Part shown: piece by piece, positions 9,166 through 16,556 of the stretch
Layout: the number at the start of each line of letters is the position of its first letter
Position numbering within the stretch: the first letter of the stretch is position 1
DNA from: Pokkaliibacter sp046614695
GTDB taxonomy: Bacteria; Pseudomonadota; Gammaproteobacteria; Pseudomonadales; Balneatricaceae
Reading direction: 5' to 3'
DNA length: 64,000 nt
Assembly (NCBI RefSeq): GCF_046614695.1
Contig: NZ_JBKKHQ010000007.1
Location: forward strand, 62,001-126,000
Notes under the pieces: generated by a model
Seen by the model: the letters and a program-made list of their open reading frames with translations, nothing else
Database searches by the model: none
What the model was told of the DNA's origin: nothing
Position numbers and translations under genes: made by a program

Positions 9166-9851
9166 AAGCGATGATTTTGGCAGCCGGCAAGGGCGAGCGC
9201 ATGCGCCCCTTGACGGAGACCCTCCCCAAGCCGCTATTGCCCGTGGCGGGCAAACCTTTAATTGTCCATCACATCGAACGTCTTGCGATGGCCGGTATCA
9301 CTGAGATCGTGATCAACCACTCCTGGCTGGGCGAACAGCTGGAAGCGGCCTTAGGCACTGGTGCTGAATGGGGCGTGTCTATCAAGTACTCGCCTGAGTC
9401 CGAACCACTGGAAACGGGCGGTGGCATCTACAAAGCATTGCCTTTGCTTGGCGAAGAGCCTTTTCTGCTGATTAACGGTGATGTCTGGTGTGACGTGGAC
9501 TATGGTCGCCTGTCTCAGGCGCTGAAAGACGACGACATGGCGCATCTGGTGCTGGTGCCAAACCCTGATCACCGTCAGGAAGGGGACTTTGCGCTGTTTG
9601 AAGGCCGTGTCTATGCCGATAAAGAACTGGGTGAGCCTTGCACCTTTGCCGGTGTCAGCGTGCTGCATCCGGTACTCTTTACCTACTGTTTTGGCGAGTC
9701 CTCGCGTTTCCCGCTGGCGCCTCTGCTACGTCTGGCCATGTTGGAAAACCGTATCAGCGGCGAGCTGCATACGAGTGACTGGGTCGATGTCGGTACCCCG
9801 GAACGTCTGGCGGAACTGGATGCCAGATTAAGGGCGGCGAGTGGTGAGTAA
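9162..9851 (+). CDS. murU: N-acetylmuramate alpha-1-phosphate uridylyltransferase
   Basis: MurU converts MurNAc-1-phosphate and UTP to UDP-MurNAc, completing the salvage route begun by AmgK. The 229-aa protein is a single nucleotidyltransferase domain. It has the signature LAAGKGERMRPLT (6-18), the PKPLLPVAGKPLI lysine segment, and a LLINGDVWCDVDY metal-binding aspartate motif near residue 107. Its ATG overlaps the amgK stop, and djlA begins inside its last codons. Confidence is high because of the pairing with amgK; alone it could be mistaken for a mannose-1-phosphate guanylyltransferase. Confidence 0.91.
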   Translation: MKAMILAAGKGERMRPLTETLPKPLLPVAGKPLIVHHIERLAMAGITEIVINHSWLGEQLEAALGTGAEWGVSIKYSPESEPLETGGGIYKALPLLGEEPFLLINGDVWCDVDYGRLSQALKDDDMAHLVLVPNPDHRQEGDFALFEGRVYADKELGEPCTFAGVSVLHPVLFTYCFGESSRFPLAPLLRLAMLENRISGELHTSDWVDVGTPERLAELDARLRAASGE

Positions 9852-10707
9852 CGGTTTGCTTGATTCTCTTCGTCGACATCGTACTGGAATTATCGCTGGA
9901 GCCATTATTTGTCTTCCATGGGGGCTGAAGGGCGTCATTATTGGTGCTCTGATTGGTTTCTGGCTGGACCGTCGGGTGCGCAGTGCTCTCGGCGGTTCAA
10001 GTCAGCTGGAAGTGCAACGTTCCTTCTTTGTTGCCACGTTTACCGTTATGGGCCGTCTGGCCAAGGCCGATGGGCGGGTCAGTGAGAGCGAGATCGCTTT
10101 TGCCCGGGTGGTAATGGATCGCATGCGCCTGAATGAAGACCAGCGCCGTGAAGCGATCAATCATTTTAATCGTGGTAAAGACCCCGACTTTTCTCTTTCT
10201 GAAGCATTGCAACCTTTGGCGTTTGCCATGAGTCGCAGTTTTGCATTGCGGCAGATCTTCCTGGAAATTCAGCTGCAGGCTGCGATGGTTGATGGCCAGA
10301 TTACTCAGGCGGAAGTCGAAGTGCTGGATCAGGTGTGCCGTGAACTGCGTATCAGTGTGGAAGAGTTTCAGGCGCTGATTCGCCGCATGCAGGCTGAACA
10401 GGCTTTTTACCAGTGGCATCAGCAGGGCAGCGGCTCCTCCTCTCAGGAACACTCGCGCAGCCAGAGTAGCTGGGGTAGCGCCAGTAAGGCATCGGGCCTG
10501 CAGGAAGCTTATGGTGTGCTGGGGGTGGATGCTTCCACCAGTGATCAAGAGGTGAAAAAGGCCTATCGTCGCCTAATGAGCCAGCATCATCCGGATAAAC
10601 TGGTGTCTAAAGGCCTGCCAGATGAAATGATCCAGCTGGCCAAAGAGAAAACCCAGGAAATTCAGGCCGCTTACGAGCGCGTTAAAGCTGCGCGGGGGAT
10701 GCGTTAA
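9841..10707 (+). CDS. djlA: DjlA-like membrane-anchored co-chaperone (TerB + J domain)
   Basis: A 288-aa protein built like DjlA. It has an N-terminal glycine-rich membrane segment (about 15-38, IIAGAIICLPWGLKGVIIGA), a TerB-like helical domain (about 50-180) and a C-terminal J domain (about 222-285) with the HPD triad in QHHPDKL. DjlA stimulates DnaK ATPase from the inner membrane. A Ser/Gln-rich linker at about 195-215 joins the two domains. Two consecutive GTG codons (9841, 9844) could start it, both inside the end of murU, implying coupling to the amgK-murU operon. Confidence 0.9.
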   Translation: MVSNGLLDSLRRHRTGIIAGAIICLPWGLKGVIIGALIGFWLDRRVRSALGGSSQLEVQRSFFVATFTVMGRLAKADGRVSESEIAFARVVMDRMRLNEDQRREAINHFNRGKDPDFSLSEALQPLAFAMSRSFALRQIFLEIQLQAAMVDGQITQAEVEVLDQVCRELRISVEEFQALIRRMQAEQAFYQWHQQGSGSSSQEHSRSQSSWGSASKASGLQEAYGVLGVDASTSDQEVKKAYRRLMSQHHPDKLVSKGLPDEMIQLAKEKTQEIQAAYERVKAARGMR

Positions 10708-10751
10708 TCCCCCGCTAGCATCGATTTACCCTCTCTTTCGGAGTTCTTCCC

Positions 10752-11651
10752 ATGAGCGCGTCCAGCGCCAGTCGTGCCGATGGCATACTGCTCGGTGTCA
10801 CCTTCCTGGCGGGGCTGGGTTGGATTTTCTCGCGTGAAGCGGTGCAGAGCTGGCCGCCGATGCTCTTCATTGGCTGTCGCTTTGCGCTGGCGAGTCTGGT
10901 GCTGATTCCCTTTGGTTTACGTTATTACCGCTTCACAGGCTGGGGGGATATCCGTAAAGCATTGCTGACCGGTGCCATCATGGGTTTTGCCATGCTGTTC
11001 TGGGTGCTCGGCGTCAGCCATGCGACGCAACTTGGTGTCGGCGCTTTCCTGGCCTGTCTGGGGACGCTGTTAGTACCCGCCGCGGCCTGGGTCATGTTCC
11101 GCGAGTCTTCCCCCTTCAGTATCTGGCTGGCTCTGGCGGTGGCTCTGGTCGGAGTGGTGTTCCTGGCGTGGGATAAAGGTTTCTCCATTGAAATTGCCCA
11201 CATCTGGTTTCTCTGCTCAGCCGTTCTCTTTGCTGTTTTGTTTAACCTGAATACCCGCTATGCGGCGTCACTACCGATCATGCAGCTGGTGGCGATCCAG
11301 CTGGCGGTTGTGGGGGCAATCAATATCGGTGTCTCGGCAATGCTTGAACCTTGGCCGGAAACCACAACAGCGGGCATGTGGGGCTGGTTTCTGGCCAGCG
11401 TCTTTATTGCCACCAGTTTGCGATTTCTTCTGCAAGTCTATGCTCAGGGGCAGGTGCCTGCGGCCCGGGCAGCACTGATTATGATGATGGAGCCGGTCTG
11501 GACCACGGTGATGGCGATGATCTGGTATGGCGAGATGCTGAGTGCCAATCAATGGCTTGGCTGTGGACTGATACTCTTTGCTCTCTTGATGAACCGCTGG
11601 CGTCAGATTCGTAAGGTGTTCAGCAAGCGGGATGTGGCTCCCGGCGCCTAA
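10752..11651 (+). CDS. EamA (DMT superfamily) transporter
   Basis: A 299-aa hydrophobic protein with about ten predicted membrane helices in two EamA repeats. Features include GAFLACLGTLLVPAAAWVMFRE at the end of the first repeat (about 97-118) and AALIMMMEPVWTTVMAMIWYGE in the second, the usual Pro-Glu pattern of drug/metabolite exporters. Members export amino acids, nucleosides or other small metabolites; the substrate cannot be assigned from sequence. An upstream TTTCGGAG serves as ribosome-binding site. It follows djlA by 44 bp and is succeeded by a large hairpin. Confidence 0.85.
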   Translation: MSASSASRADGILLGVTFLAGLGWIFSREAVQSWPPMLFIGCRFALASLVLIPFGLRYYRFTGWGDIRKALLTGAIMGFAMLFWVLGVSHATQLGVGAFLACLGTLLVPAAAWVMFRESSPFSIWLALAVALVGVVFLAWDKGFSIEIAHIWFLCSAVLFAVLFNLNTRYAASLPIMQLVAIQLAVVGAINIGVSAMLEPWPETTTAGMWGWFLASVFIATSLRFLLQVYAQGQVPAARAALIMMMEPVWTTVMAMIWYGEMLSANQWLGCGLILFALLMNRWRQIRKVFSKRDVAPGA

Positions 11652-11677
11652 ACCTTGTCGGAAACATCTGAATTTTC

Positions 11678-11738
11678 CCAGGTAGCATTTTGAAATGCGC
11701 CTGCAGGCCAGTGTCTGCGGGCCTTTTAAGCTACCTGG
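11678..11738. repeat. Long imperfect hairpin with perfect 9-bp ends
   Basis: CCAGGTAGC at 11678-11686 is the exact reverse complement of GCTACCTGG at 11730-11738, enclosing about 43 bp. The loop itself contains GC-rich complementary pieces (GCCTGCAGGC, TCTGCGGGCC). It follows the EamA gene and precedes the lipoprotein gene, so it may act as a transcription barrier, although no T tract follows directly. It could instead be a dispersed REP-like unit; no second copy was noticed in the window. Confidence 0.45.
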
Positions 11739-11820
11739 CGGTTTGTTCTCCTCTTGGGCGTATTGATAAAAAATGTCGTCAGGCACATCAATAAATGACA
11801 CTCGATCAACGGAGGTTCCC

Positions 11821-12387
11821 ATGGAAGTGAACACTCAATGCTCGAATCAACAGACACTGTCTGTTACTCAGCCGCTGGCGAATCGCCTTGACCGGCTGAG
11901 ATCGGCAAAAGGCACGCTGCAGGCACTTACCTGTGCTGTCGCCACTTCAGTTTTATTGGCCGGTTGTATGGCTTCAGGGTCTAAACAGACCTCGGATGTC
12001 TCTGATGATATGCTGTTTCAGGACTATCAGAGCTACGCTGCGGCTGTCGCGGATAACAAAAACCTCCCACCCTTTTTCTCTACCCGAATTAATGCCGTCG
12101 TTGCTGCACATCCTGAAATGCAGCGCCAGTACACCTTTGCTACCTTCATGGCGGATCCGCTTTACCATGCCTCCAAGGCAATGGGTAATGACCGTGCCTG
12201 TATGCTGATTAATGGCACGAATGAGCAGGGAGAGCCCGTCAGCCTGAGCCTGGCGTATTTGCAGGAGGCCGATGGCTGGAAAATTGATGGTGTGAATGTG
12301 GCCTACTACAAAACGCCAAAAGGTTTCACCGACAAAGCCTTATGTCCGGATGAAGTGGCAGCGCAATCCTTAGGCCGTGCTCAGTAA
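11821..12387 (+). CDS. Predicted lipoprotein of unknown function
   Basis: The ATG at 11821 follows GGAGG and gives 188 aa; the frame is open further upstream but without a ribosome-binding site. The N terminus is unusually long and polar before a hydrophobic stretch that ends in a lipobox, SVLLAGC, with the lipidated Cys near residue 48. The mature part is soluble. It includes PPFFSTRINAVVAAHPE and a C-terminal segment (CMLINGTNEQGEPVSLSLAY, DGWKIDGVNVAYY) that looks like an NTF2-like or DUF-type fold with one Cys pair. I do not recognise the family. A start nearer the lipobox is possible. Confidence 0.65.
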   Translation: MEVNTQCSNQQTLSVTQPLANRLDRLRSAKGTLQALTCAVATSVLLAGCMASGSKQTSDVSDDMLFQDYQSYAAAVADNKNLPPFFSTRINAVVAAHPEMQRQYTFATFMADPLYHASKAMGNDRACMLINGTNEQGEPVSLSLAYLQEADGWKIDGVNVAYYKTPKGFTDKALCPDEVAAQSLGRAQ

Positions 12388-12489
12388 GATACGGGCCTGC
12401 ATCTGGTTGCTGATCGGGGTATTCTTGAACCGGAGTGAATTCACTACCTGAGCTGGTAAATACCTGTTCAGGTTGTTGGAGTGATGACG

Positions 12490-13062
12490 GTGAGAATCCC
12501 TTTTCCCGAGAATGATCGTCCTTTATGGGTGTTTGCTTACGGCTCATTGATGTGGAAGCCGGGTTTTACGGTGGAAGAAAGCCGTGAGGCCCGGCTTTTT
12601 GGTTATCATCGATCCTTGTGTGTCTGGTCACATGTCCATCGAGGAACGCCTGAGCATCCCGGGTTGGTATTCGGGTTGCAGCCAGGTGGCAGCTGCCATG
12701 GTCGTTTGTTAAGAACTCGTGCGAATGAGCAGGCTCAGGTACTTGAGTATCTGGCAGATCGTGAGTTAGTGACGGATATCTATTTACCCCGCTATGTCGA
12801 GGTGGCCGCTGGTGCAGAGCGTATCCGCGCGCTGACCTTTGTGGTGGATACCAGACATTATCAGTTTGCCCGGGTCCTGGATGAGGATGTTGCCATCAAA
12901 ACGGTCGCCAGTGCGCGCGGCCAAAGCGGACACAGCCTTGATTATCTCGAAAGTACCCTTGCGCACCTGAAAGCGCAGGGCATTGCATCCGGTCGGCTGC
13001 AGCATATTCTTGCACATGCCCGCAATCTTGCCCGGTTACTGGAGCCCTCCAACGATGTCTGA
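12490..13062 (+). CDS. ChaC-like gamma-glutamylcyclotransferase
   Basis: ChaC family enzymes cleave the gamma-glutamyl bond of glutathione, releasing 5-oxoproline and Cys-Gly. The substrate-binding loop FAYGSLMWKPGF lies near the N terminus. It is followed by LFGYHRSLCVWS, PGLVFGLQPGGSCHGRLL and an acidic DRELVTDIYLPRYVEV stretch that holds the catalytic Glu region. TTGGAG at 12476-12481 lies 8 nt before a GTG at 12490, giving 190 aa. In-frame ATG/GTG codons at 12484 and 12481 are too close to that site. The stop overlaps the start of a 45-codon gene. Confidence 0.86.
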   Translation: MRIPFPENDRPLWVFAYGSLMWKPGFTVEESREARLFGYHRSLCVWSHVHRGTPEHPGLVFGLQPGGSCHGRLLRTRANEQAQVLEYLADRELVTDIYLPRYVEVAAGAERIRALTFVVDTRHYQFARVLDEDVAIKTVASARGQSGHSLDYLESTLAHLKAQGIASGRLQHILAHARNLARLLEPSNDV

Positions 13063-13192
13063 CTCTTCGAGCAAAGCGCGCAAGCGCAAGCCGCCCTGCA
13101 AACAATGCCGGATGATGCGTCTAATGCTGGTGATTCTGGCGATGATCATCCTCATGTTCCTGCTGCAGATGAATCATCTGACGCCCAAATAA
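13055..13192 (+). CDS. Small single-pass membrane protein, 45 aa
   Basis: The short frame begins ATGTCTGA, overlapping the stop of the ChaC gene, so coupling is likely. A basic N terminus (KARKRKPP) is followed by a CKQC pair at residues 16-19. One hydrophobic helix (LMLVILAMIILMFLLQM) comes next, then a short polar tail. The charge distribution predicts an N-in single-pass inner-membrane protein. The CxxC could bind a metal or be redox-active. No family recognised. Confidence 0.5.
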   Translation: MSDSSSKARKRKPPCKQCRMMRLMLVILAMIILMFLLQMNHLTPK

Positions 13193-13221
13193 CCCCAGAT
13201 TGTTGAGCCGGCGAGGGGCCT

Positions 13222-13533
13222 ATGTACAAGCTTGTAGTCTTTATTCCTGACGCTCATAAAGAGTCCGTCAAAATGGCGATGTTTGCAGCCGGTGCCGGTC
13301 GTATTGGCGATTATCAGCACTGTGCATTTGAAACCCGGGGAACGGGGCAGTTTATGCCGATGGCAGCGGCGAATCCTTTTATTGGTGAAGCCGGCCAGCT
13401 TGAGCGGGTCGATGAGTGGAAGGTGGAAGTAGTCTGTGAAGAGGCACTTTTGCAAGGAGTAATTGGCGCCATACGCACGTCACACCCCTATGAAGAGCCC
13501 GCCTTTGAGGTCTATGCTTTAGTGGATGTCTGA
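13222..13533 (+). CDS. YqfO/NIF3-like PII-fold protein
   Basis: A 103-aa stand-alone version of the PII/CutA-like domain found inserted in NIF3 (YqfO) proteins. It begins YKLVVFIPDAHKESVKMAMF, carries GAGRIGDYQHCAFETRGTGQF and ends with the hallmark TSHPYEEPAFEVY. Free-standing copies are common in Pseudomonas-type genomes. The biochemical role is not established and no enzymatic site is evident. It follows the small membrane gene by 29 bp. Confidence 0.82.
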   Translation: MYKLVVFIPDAHKESVKMAMFAAGAGRIGDYQHCAFETRGTGQFMPMAAANPFIGEAGQLERVDEWKVEVVCEEALLQGVIGAIRTSHPYEEPAFEVYALVDV

Positions 13534-13698
13534 ACAACAGAGGTAGAAGTATTTTTCCTCTCCCAGGCATCGAAAAATTGCTTGATCTGATGCGCCGAAA
13601 GAAATACATAGAAGGCACCGATTGCCAGCTTTCGTCGTTAAGACAAAAACAGCATCAGTGAATCTTTTATCGCTTATCGGTTGGGAGTGGAGACAGCC

Positions 13699-13905
13699 AT
13701 GCGTTGGGAGGTTTTACGTCTCGAAGAGCAAATTGCTCAAGTCGAGAAACGTCTGGAGTGGGCCATTGATCGAGATGATTCTCTGGCACAAGACAAACTG
13801 GAGCAGCAACTGGAGTCTCTGGAGCGCCATCTGGCGAAGTTACAGGGCGACTTGCAGCCTGACCCGGATGTCGAAACCACGACCAATGACAGTGAAGAAG
13901 GTTAA
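13699..13905 (+). CDS. Small coiled-coil protein, unknown function
   Basis: The ATG at 13699 follows GGAGA by five bases and gives 68 aa. Nearly the whole protein is charged amphipathic helix (VLRLEEQIAQVEKRLEWAID, LEQQLESLERHLAKLQ), so a coiled-coil dimer is likely. The tail is acidic and Thr/Asp-rich. An intrinsic terminator begins 15 bp after the stop. In-frame TTG (13681) and GTG (13687) starts would add a few residues. No family recognised. Confidence 0.6.
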   Translation: MRWEVLRLEEQIAQVEKRLEWAIDRDDSLAQDKLEQQLESLERHLAKLQGDLQPDPDVETTTNDSEEG

Positions 13906-13919
13906 CCCCGAATAACACA

Positions 13920-13954
13920 AGAGCCTGAGCTCCAGCGGAGTCTCAGGCTCTTTT
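13920..13954 (+). terminator. Intrinsic terminator between convergent genes
   Basis: AGAGCCTGAG pairs exactly with CTCAGGCTCT around a 12-nt loop, followed by TTTT. It ends the plus-strand group. The A's on the other side are few, so it probably works less well for the convergent baeR-like gene. Confidence 0.85.
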
Positions 13955-13988
13955 CGTTAGGCTCTGCGCCTGTGCGGGCGCAGGGGGA

Positions 13989-14678
13989 TTACGCGGGCAG
14001 ATCGAAGCGGTAGCCAGCACCGTAAACTGACTGAATCAGTAAAGTGTTGGGGATCAGCTGTTCGATCTTGCGGCGCAGCTTCTTGATATGGCTATCAATG
14101 GTGCGGTCGCTGACGATGCGGTGGTCGCCATAGATGCGCTGCATGATTTGTTCACGGGTAAAGATGCGGCCTGGGCTCTGGTAAAGCACGGACAGCAACT
14201 GGAACTCAACCTGAGTCAGTTCAACATGGCGGCCCTGATGGGTTGCACGCATGCTGTGCGGGTCCAGTGCCAGAATGGCTTCCTGAGCTTCCGCGGCGTT
14301 AGGCTCGGCCATCAGAGACTGGCGGCGCAGAATGGCTTTAACGCGTGCCACCACTTCACGTGGGCTAAAGGGTTTGCAGATGTAATCATCAGCACCCATC
14401 TCAAGACCGATCAGACGGTCAATCTCTTCAACACGGGCGGTGACCATAATGATCGGGATGCTGCTGAAAACGCGAATGTCGCGGCAAAGGCTCAGGCCAT
14501 CTTTGCCGGGCAGCATGATGTCCAGCAGGATGACGTCCGGTTGATGTGCTTTTACCCAACCTTCTACTTCATCACCATTATCAATATGGTGGCACTCATA
14601 GCCTGAGCTGGTCAGGTAATCCGTCAGCAGCTGAGCCAGTTTTGGTTCGTCTTCGACCACCAGAATTTTATGGGTCAT
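13989..14678 (-). CDS. baeR: BaeR-like OmpR-family response regulator
   Basis: A 229-aa regulator with a receiver domain (KILVVEDEPKLAQLL; phospho-accepting Asp in VILLDIMLPGKDG; KPFSPREVVARV). The C-terminal winged-helix domain ends in YGDHRIVSDRTIDSHIKKLR and VYGAGYRFD. The upstream frame extends into baeS, but ATG 14678 is preceded by CTGGAG at 8 nt. The sequence pattern is nearest BaeR, the envelope-stress regulator. The assignment rests on overall resemblance, and the regulon in this organism is unknown. Its gene follows the sensor kinase by 19 bp. Confidence 0.8.
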   Translation of the reverse strand: MTHKILVVEDEPKLAQLLTDYLTSSGYECHHIDNGDEVEGWVKAHQPDVILLDIMLPGKDGLSLCRDIRVFSSIPIIMVTARVEEIDRLIGLEMGADDYICKPFSPREVVARVKAILRRQSLMAEPNAAEAQEAILALDPHSMRATHQGRHVELTQVEFQLLSVLYQSPGRIFTREQIMQRIYGDHRIVSDRTIDSHIKKLRRKIEQLIPNTLLIQSVYGAGYRFDLPA

Positions 14679-14697
14679 GGCGTGTACTCCAGATAAG

Positions 14698-16134
14698 TTA
14701 GGAATCCAGAGGAAGTCGGATACGGATCCAGATGCCTCCCAAAGGCGAAATTCGGGAGTCGATGGTTCCGTTATGGGCTTCCACAATATTCTTGCAAATA
14801 CTCAGTCCGAGGCCTGCGCCACCTGAGGCGCGGTTGCGGGATTCATCCCCCCGGAAGAAACGTTCAAACATGCGAGGCAGATCTTCTGCAGGCATGGCAG
14901 GGCTTGAGTCCATGACATCAATCGTCGCCCAGTCATCATCGAGGCTGGCTTCGATCCTGCACTGGCCGGGGCTGTCGGTGTAGCGAATCGAGTTACTTAA
15001 CAGGTTGGTAAAAAGCTGGCTGAGGCGGCGGTAGTCGGCTTTCAGCGGAATTTCGGTCAGCGTGCCTAAATCAAGATTTAGCTCCAGCGCTTTTTCAGCA
15101 AAAGACAGACGGCTGGATTCAACGGACTGCTCGATACAGTCGATCAGGTCAATATCTTCCATCCGGTAGCTGAACACGCCGCGGTCACTCAGGGCCAGTT
15201 CATACAGATCATCCACCAGACGCTTGAGCTGCTGGGTCTCGTGGTGCAGCGATGCGACGCTTTGATGGTTCAGCGGGCGGATGCCGTCCTGAATTGCCTC
15301 AATCTCCCCCTGCAGAATGGCCAGTGGCGTTCTGAGTTCGTGGGCAATACCTGCCATCCAGCGTCGGCGTGACTCCTCGTTACTTTGCAGGGTCTGCGCC
15401 ATGCGATTGAAATCGCGGGCGAGGCGCCCGAGTTCATCACGGGACTGATTATCCAGACGGATTGTATATTCGCCGTTGGCCAACTTGTGACTGGCATTAC
15501 TCAGGGCTTTGAGGGGGCGCGAGAGGCGCTGGGCCACCGGCCAGGCCACCAGTGCAGCGACGAAGACGGTGACTAATGCCAGAATAATAAAGCTCTGGCT
15601 CTGCTCCTCGGTAAAGGCCTGATCACGCATGTGAAGCATTTCAGGCTTCATTACCACGCCAATAAAGCCGACGTTTTGCTTGTCACAGGTGACGGGATAA
15701 AAATCAGAGGGGCGGCTGGTGTCGTTATTGCCAATTAGCCAGTTTTTCTCGGTGTCATACAGCGCCAGTCGCGCCTCGAAAGGAGCATCGCCGTCAGACA
15801 GCGGCACCTTGCTCCAGTCCGGTAGCGGCATGTGGGTGCGCTGCTCATATTCATCCAGGGTCTTAACGATGATGTCAGCATCGACGTTGCCGGCATAGCG
15901 AATGCGCCGCCAGTGGGATTCATTGTTAACGATGCCGGGCCAACCGCCGTAGCGGTCATACATCTCGCAGGCTTCCTGCTGTACCTGCTGGATGCGGGTC
16001 TGTTCCTGCGAGTGAAGATAGTCAATAAAACCGCGCTGGAAGCTCCATTGAAAGACGACAAAGGCTGCCATCACCACGGTGGCGATAGTCGCAAGGAGCA
16101 CCAGGAATACTTTTATTTTTAGGGTATTGAGCAT
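14698..16134 (-). CDS. baeS: BaeS-like sensor histidine kinase
   Basis: A 478-aa inner-membrane kinase starting at ATG 16134. TM1 (KVFLVLLATIATVVMAAFVVF) is followed by a periplasmic sensor of about 150 residues containing a lone CDK, and by TM2 (FIILALVTVFVAALVAWPVA). Then come a HAMP domain, a HisKA domain with phospho-acceptor His in GIAHELRTPLA, and a HATPase domain (N box NLLSNSIRYTD, G boxes GGAGLGLSICKNIVEAHNG). BaeS homologues sense envelope damage and raise efflux. It is cotranscribed with the regulator downstream. Confidence 0.82.
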   Translation of the reverse strand: MLNTLKIKVFLVLLATIATVVMAAFVVFQWSFQRGFIDYLHSQEQTRIQQVQQEACEMYDRYGGWPGIVNNESHWRRIRYAGNVDADIIVKTLDEYEQRTHMPLPDWSKVPLSDGDAPFEARLALYDTEKNWLIGNNDTSRPSDFYPVTCDKQNVGFIGVVMKPEMLHMRDQAFTEEQSQSFIILALVTVFVAALVAWPVAQRLSRPLKALSNASHKLANGEYTIRLDNQSRDELGRLARDFNRMAQTLQSNEESRRRWMAGIAHELRTPLAILQGEIEAIQDGIRPLNHQSVASLHHETQQLKRLVDDLYELALSDRGVFSYRMEDIDLIDCIEQSVESSRLSFAEKALELNLDLGTLTEIPLKADYRRLSQLFTNLLSNSIRYTDSPGQCRIEASLDDDWATIDVMDSSPAMPAEDLPRMFERFFRGDESRNRASGGAGLGLSICKNIVEAHNGTIDSRISPLGGIWIRIRLPLDS

Positions 16135-16366
16135 CGCGTGATTTCGGCCGGATGAGGGAGCAACGACGAAGCATTCATCTTTATGCAAACTTTCTAGTGC
16201 AACAACATACTGGCAGTGGAAAGCTTCTGCAAACCTCTTGCCGAGGCCTGCTTGCTGGCAGCCAGGGGAATGAAACTGCCAGCAATTCAGGTCTTCAGGA
16301 ATTCAGACCAAAGCGGGGGGATAAAGTTCAAATTACGTGGAAAAAGAAAGGTTACTGAAGGTTTCC
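16135..16366. other. Intergenic region upstream of baeS
   Basis: About 230 bp between the baeS start and the terminator of the sRNA gene upstream of it on the same strand. It should contain the baeSR promoter. No coding frame with a credible ribosome-binding site and no clear repeat was seen. Confidence 0.4.
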
Positions 16367-16482
16367 AAAAAAAGAGGCCCCGACGAAGCGGGGCCAAGAA
16401 CCGTGATTAGCTTTGATGAGAGAGAACAATGTGGGCGACCGGATAATTACAGCGTTGAACCGGTCAGTAATTGCCATCCCTG
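16367..16482 (-). ncRNA. Fur-box-associated small RNA, copy 1 (PrrF/RyhB-like candidate)
   Basis: A predicted transcript of about 116 nt from a consensus promoter to an intrinsic terminator. The terminator stem GGCCCCG/CGGGGCC (16376-16395) is followed on the minus strand by seven T's (16367-16373). Just before the stem lies a segment (minus strand, about 16396-16428) that begins CATTGTTCTCTCTCATCAAA and runs to the terminator. It recurs almost unchanged in the second locus at 43835-43953. No start codon with a ribosome-binding site or conserved frame is evident, so it is read as non-coding. Size, Fur-box-like promoter and duplication match the PrrF pair of Pseudomonas and RyhB in function class. 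The primary sequence was not matched to a known family here. Confidence 0.72.
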
Positions 16483-16488
16483 AAACGC

Positions 16489-16537
16489 ATACTAGGAAAC
16501 CTGTTCTGCGCTGTCAATGCTAATGATAATAATTTTC
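16489..16537 (-). promoter_or_regulatory. Fur box and sigma-70 promoter of sRNA copy 1
   Basis: On the minus strand TTGACA (16512-16517) and TAGTAT (16489-16494) are separated by exactly 17 nt. Immediately upstream, on the plus strand, GCTAATGATAATAATTTTC (16519-16537) matches the 19-bp Fur consensus at 16 of 19 positions by eye. Fur bound there would cover the -35 region and repress in iron-replete cells. Confidence 0.75.
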
Positions 16538-16556
16538 ATTAAGCTTTGATTGAAGC

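Noticed and set aside
16396..16428. The repeated block shared with 43863-43894 was first considered an insertion-sequence end or dispersed repeat
   Set aside because: Both copies sit between a promoter with a Fur box and an intrinsic terminator at the same distances, with no target duplication or transposase, so a pair of sRNA genes explains it better.
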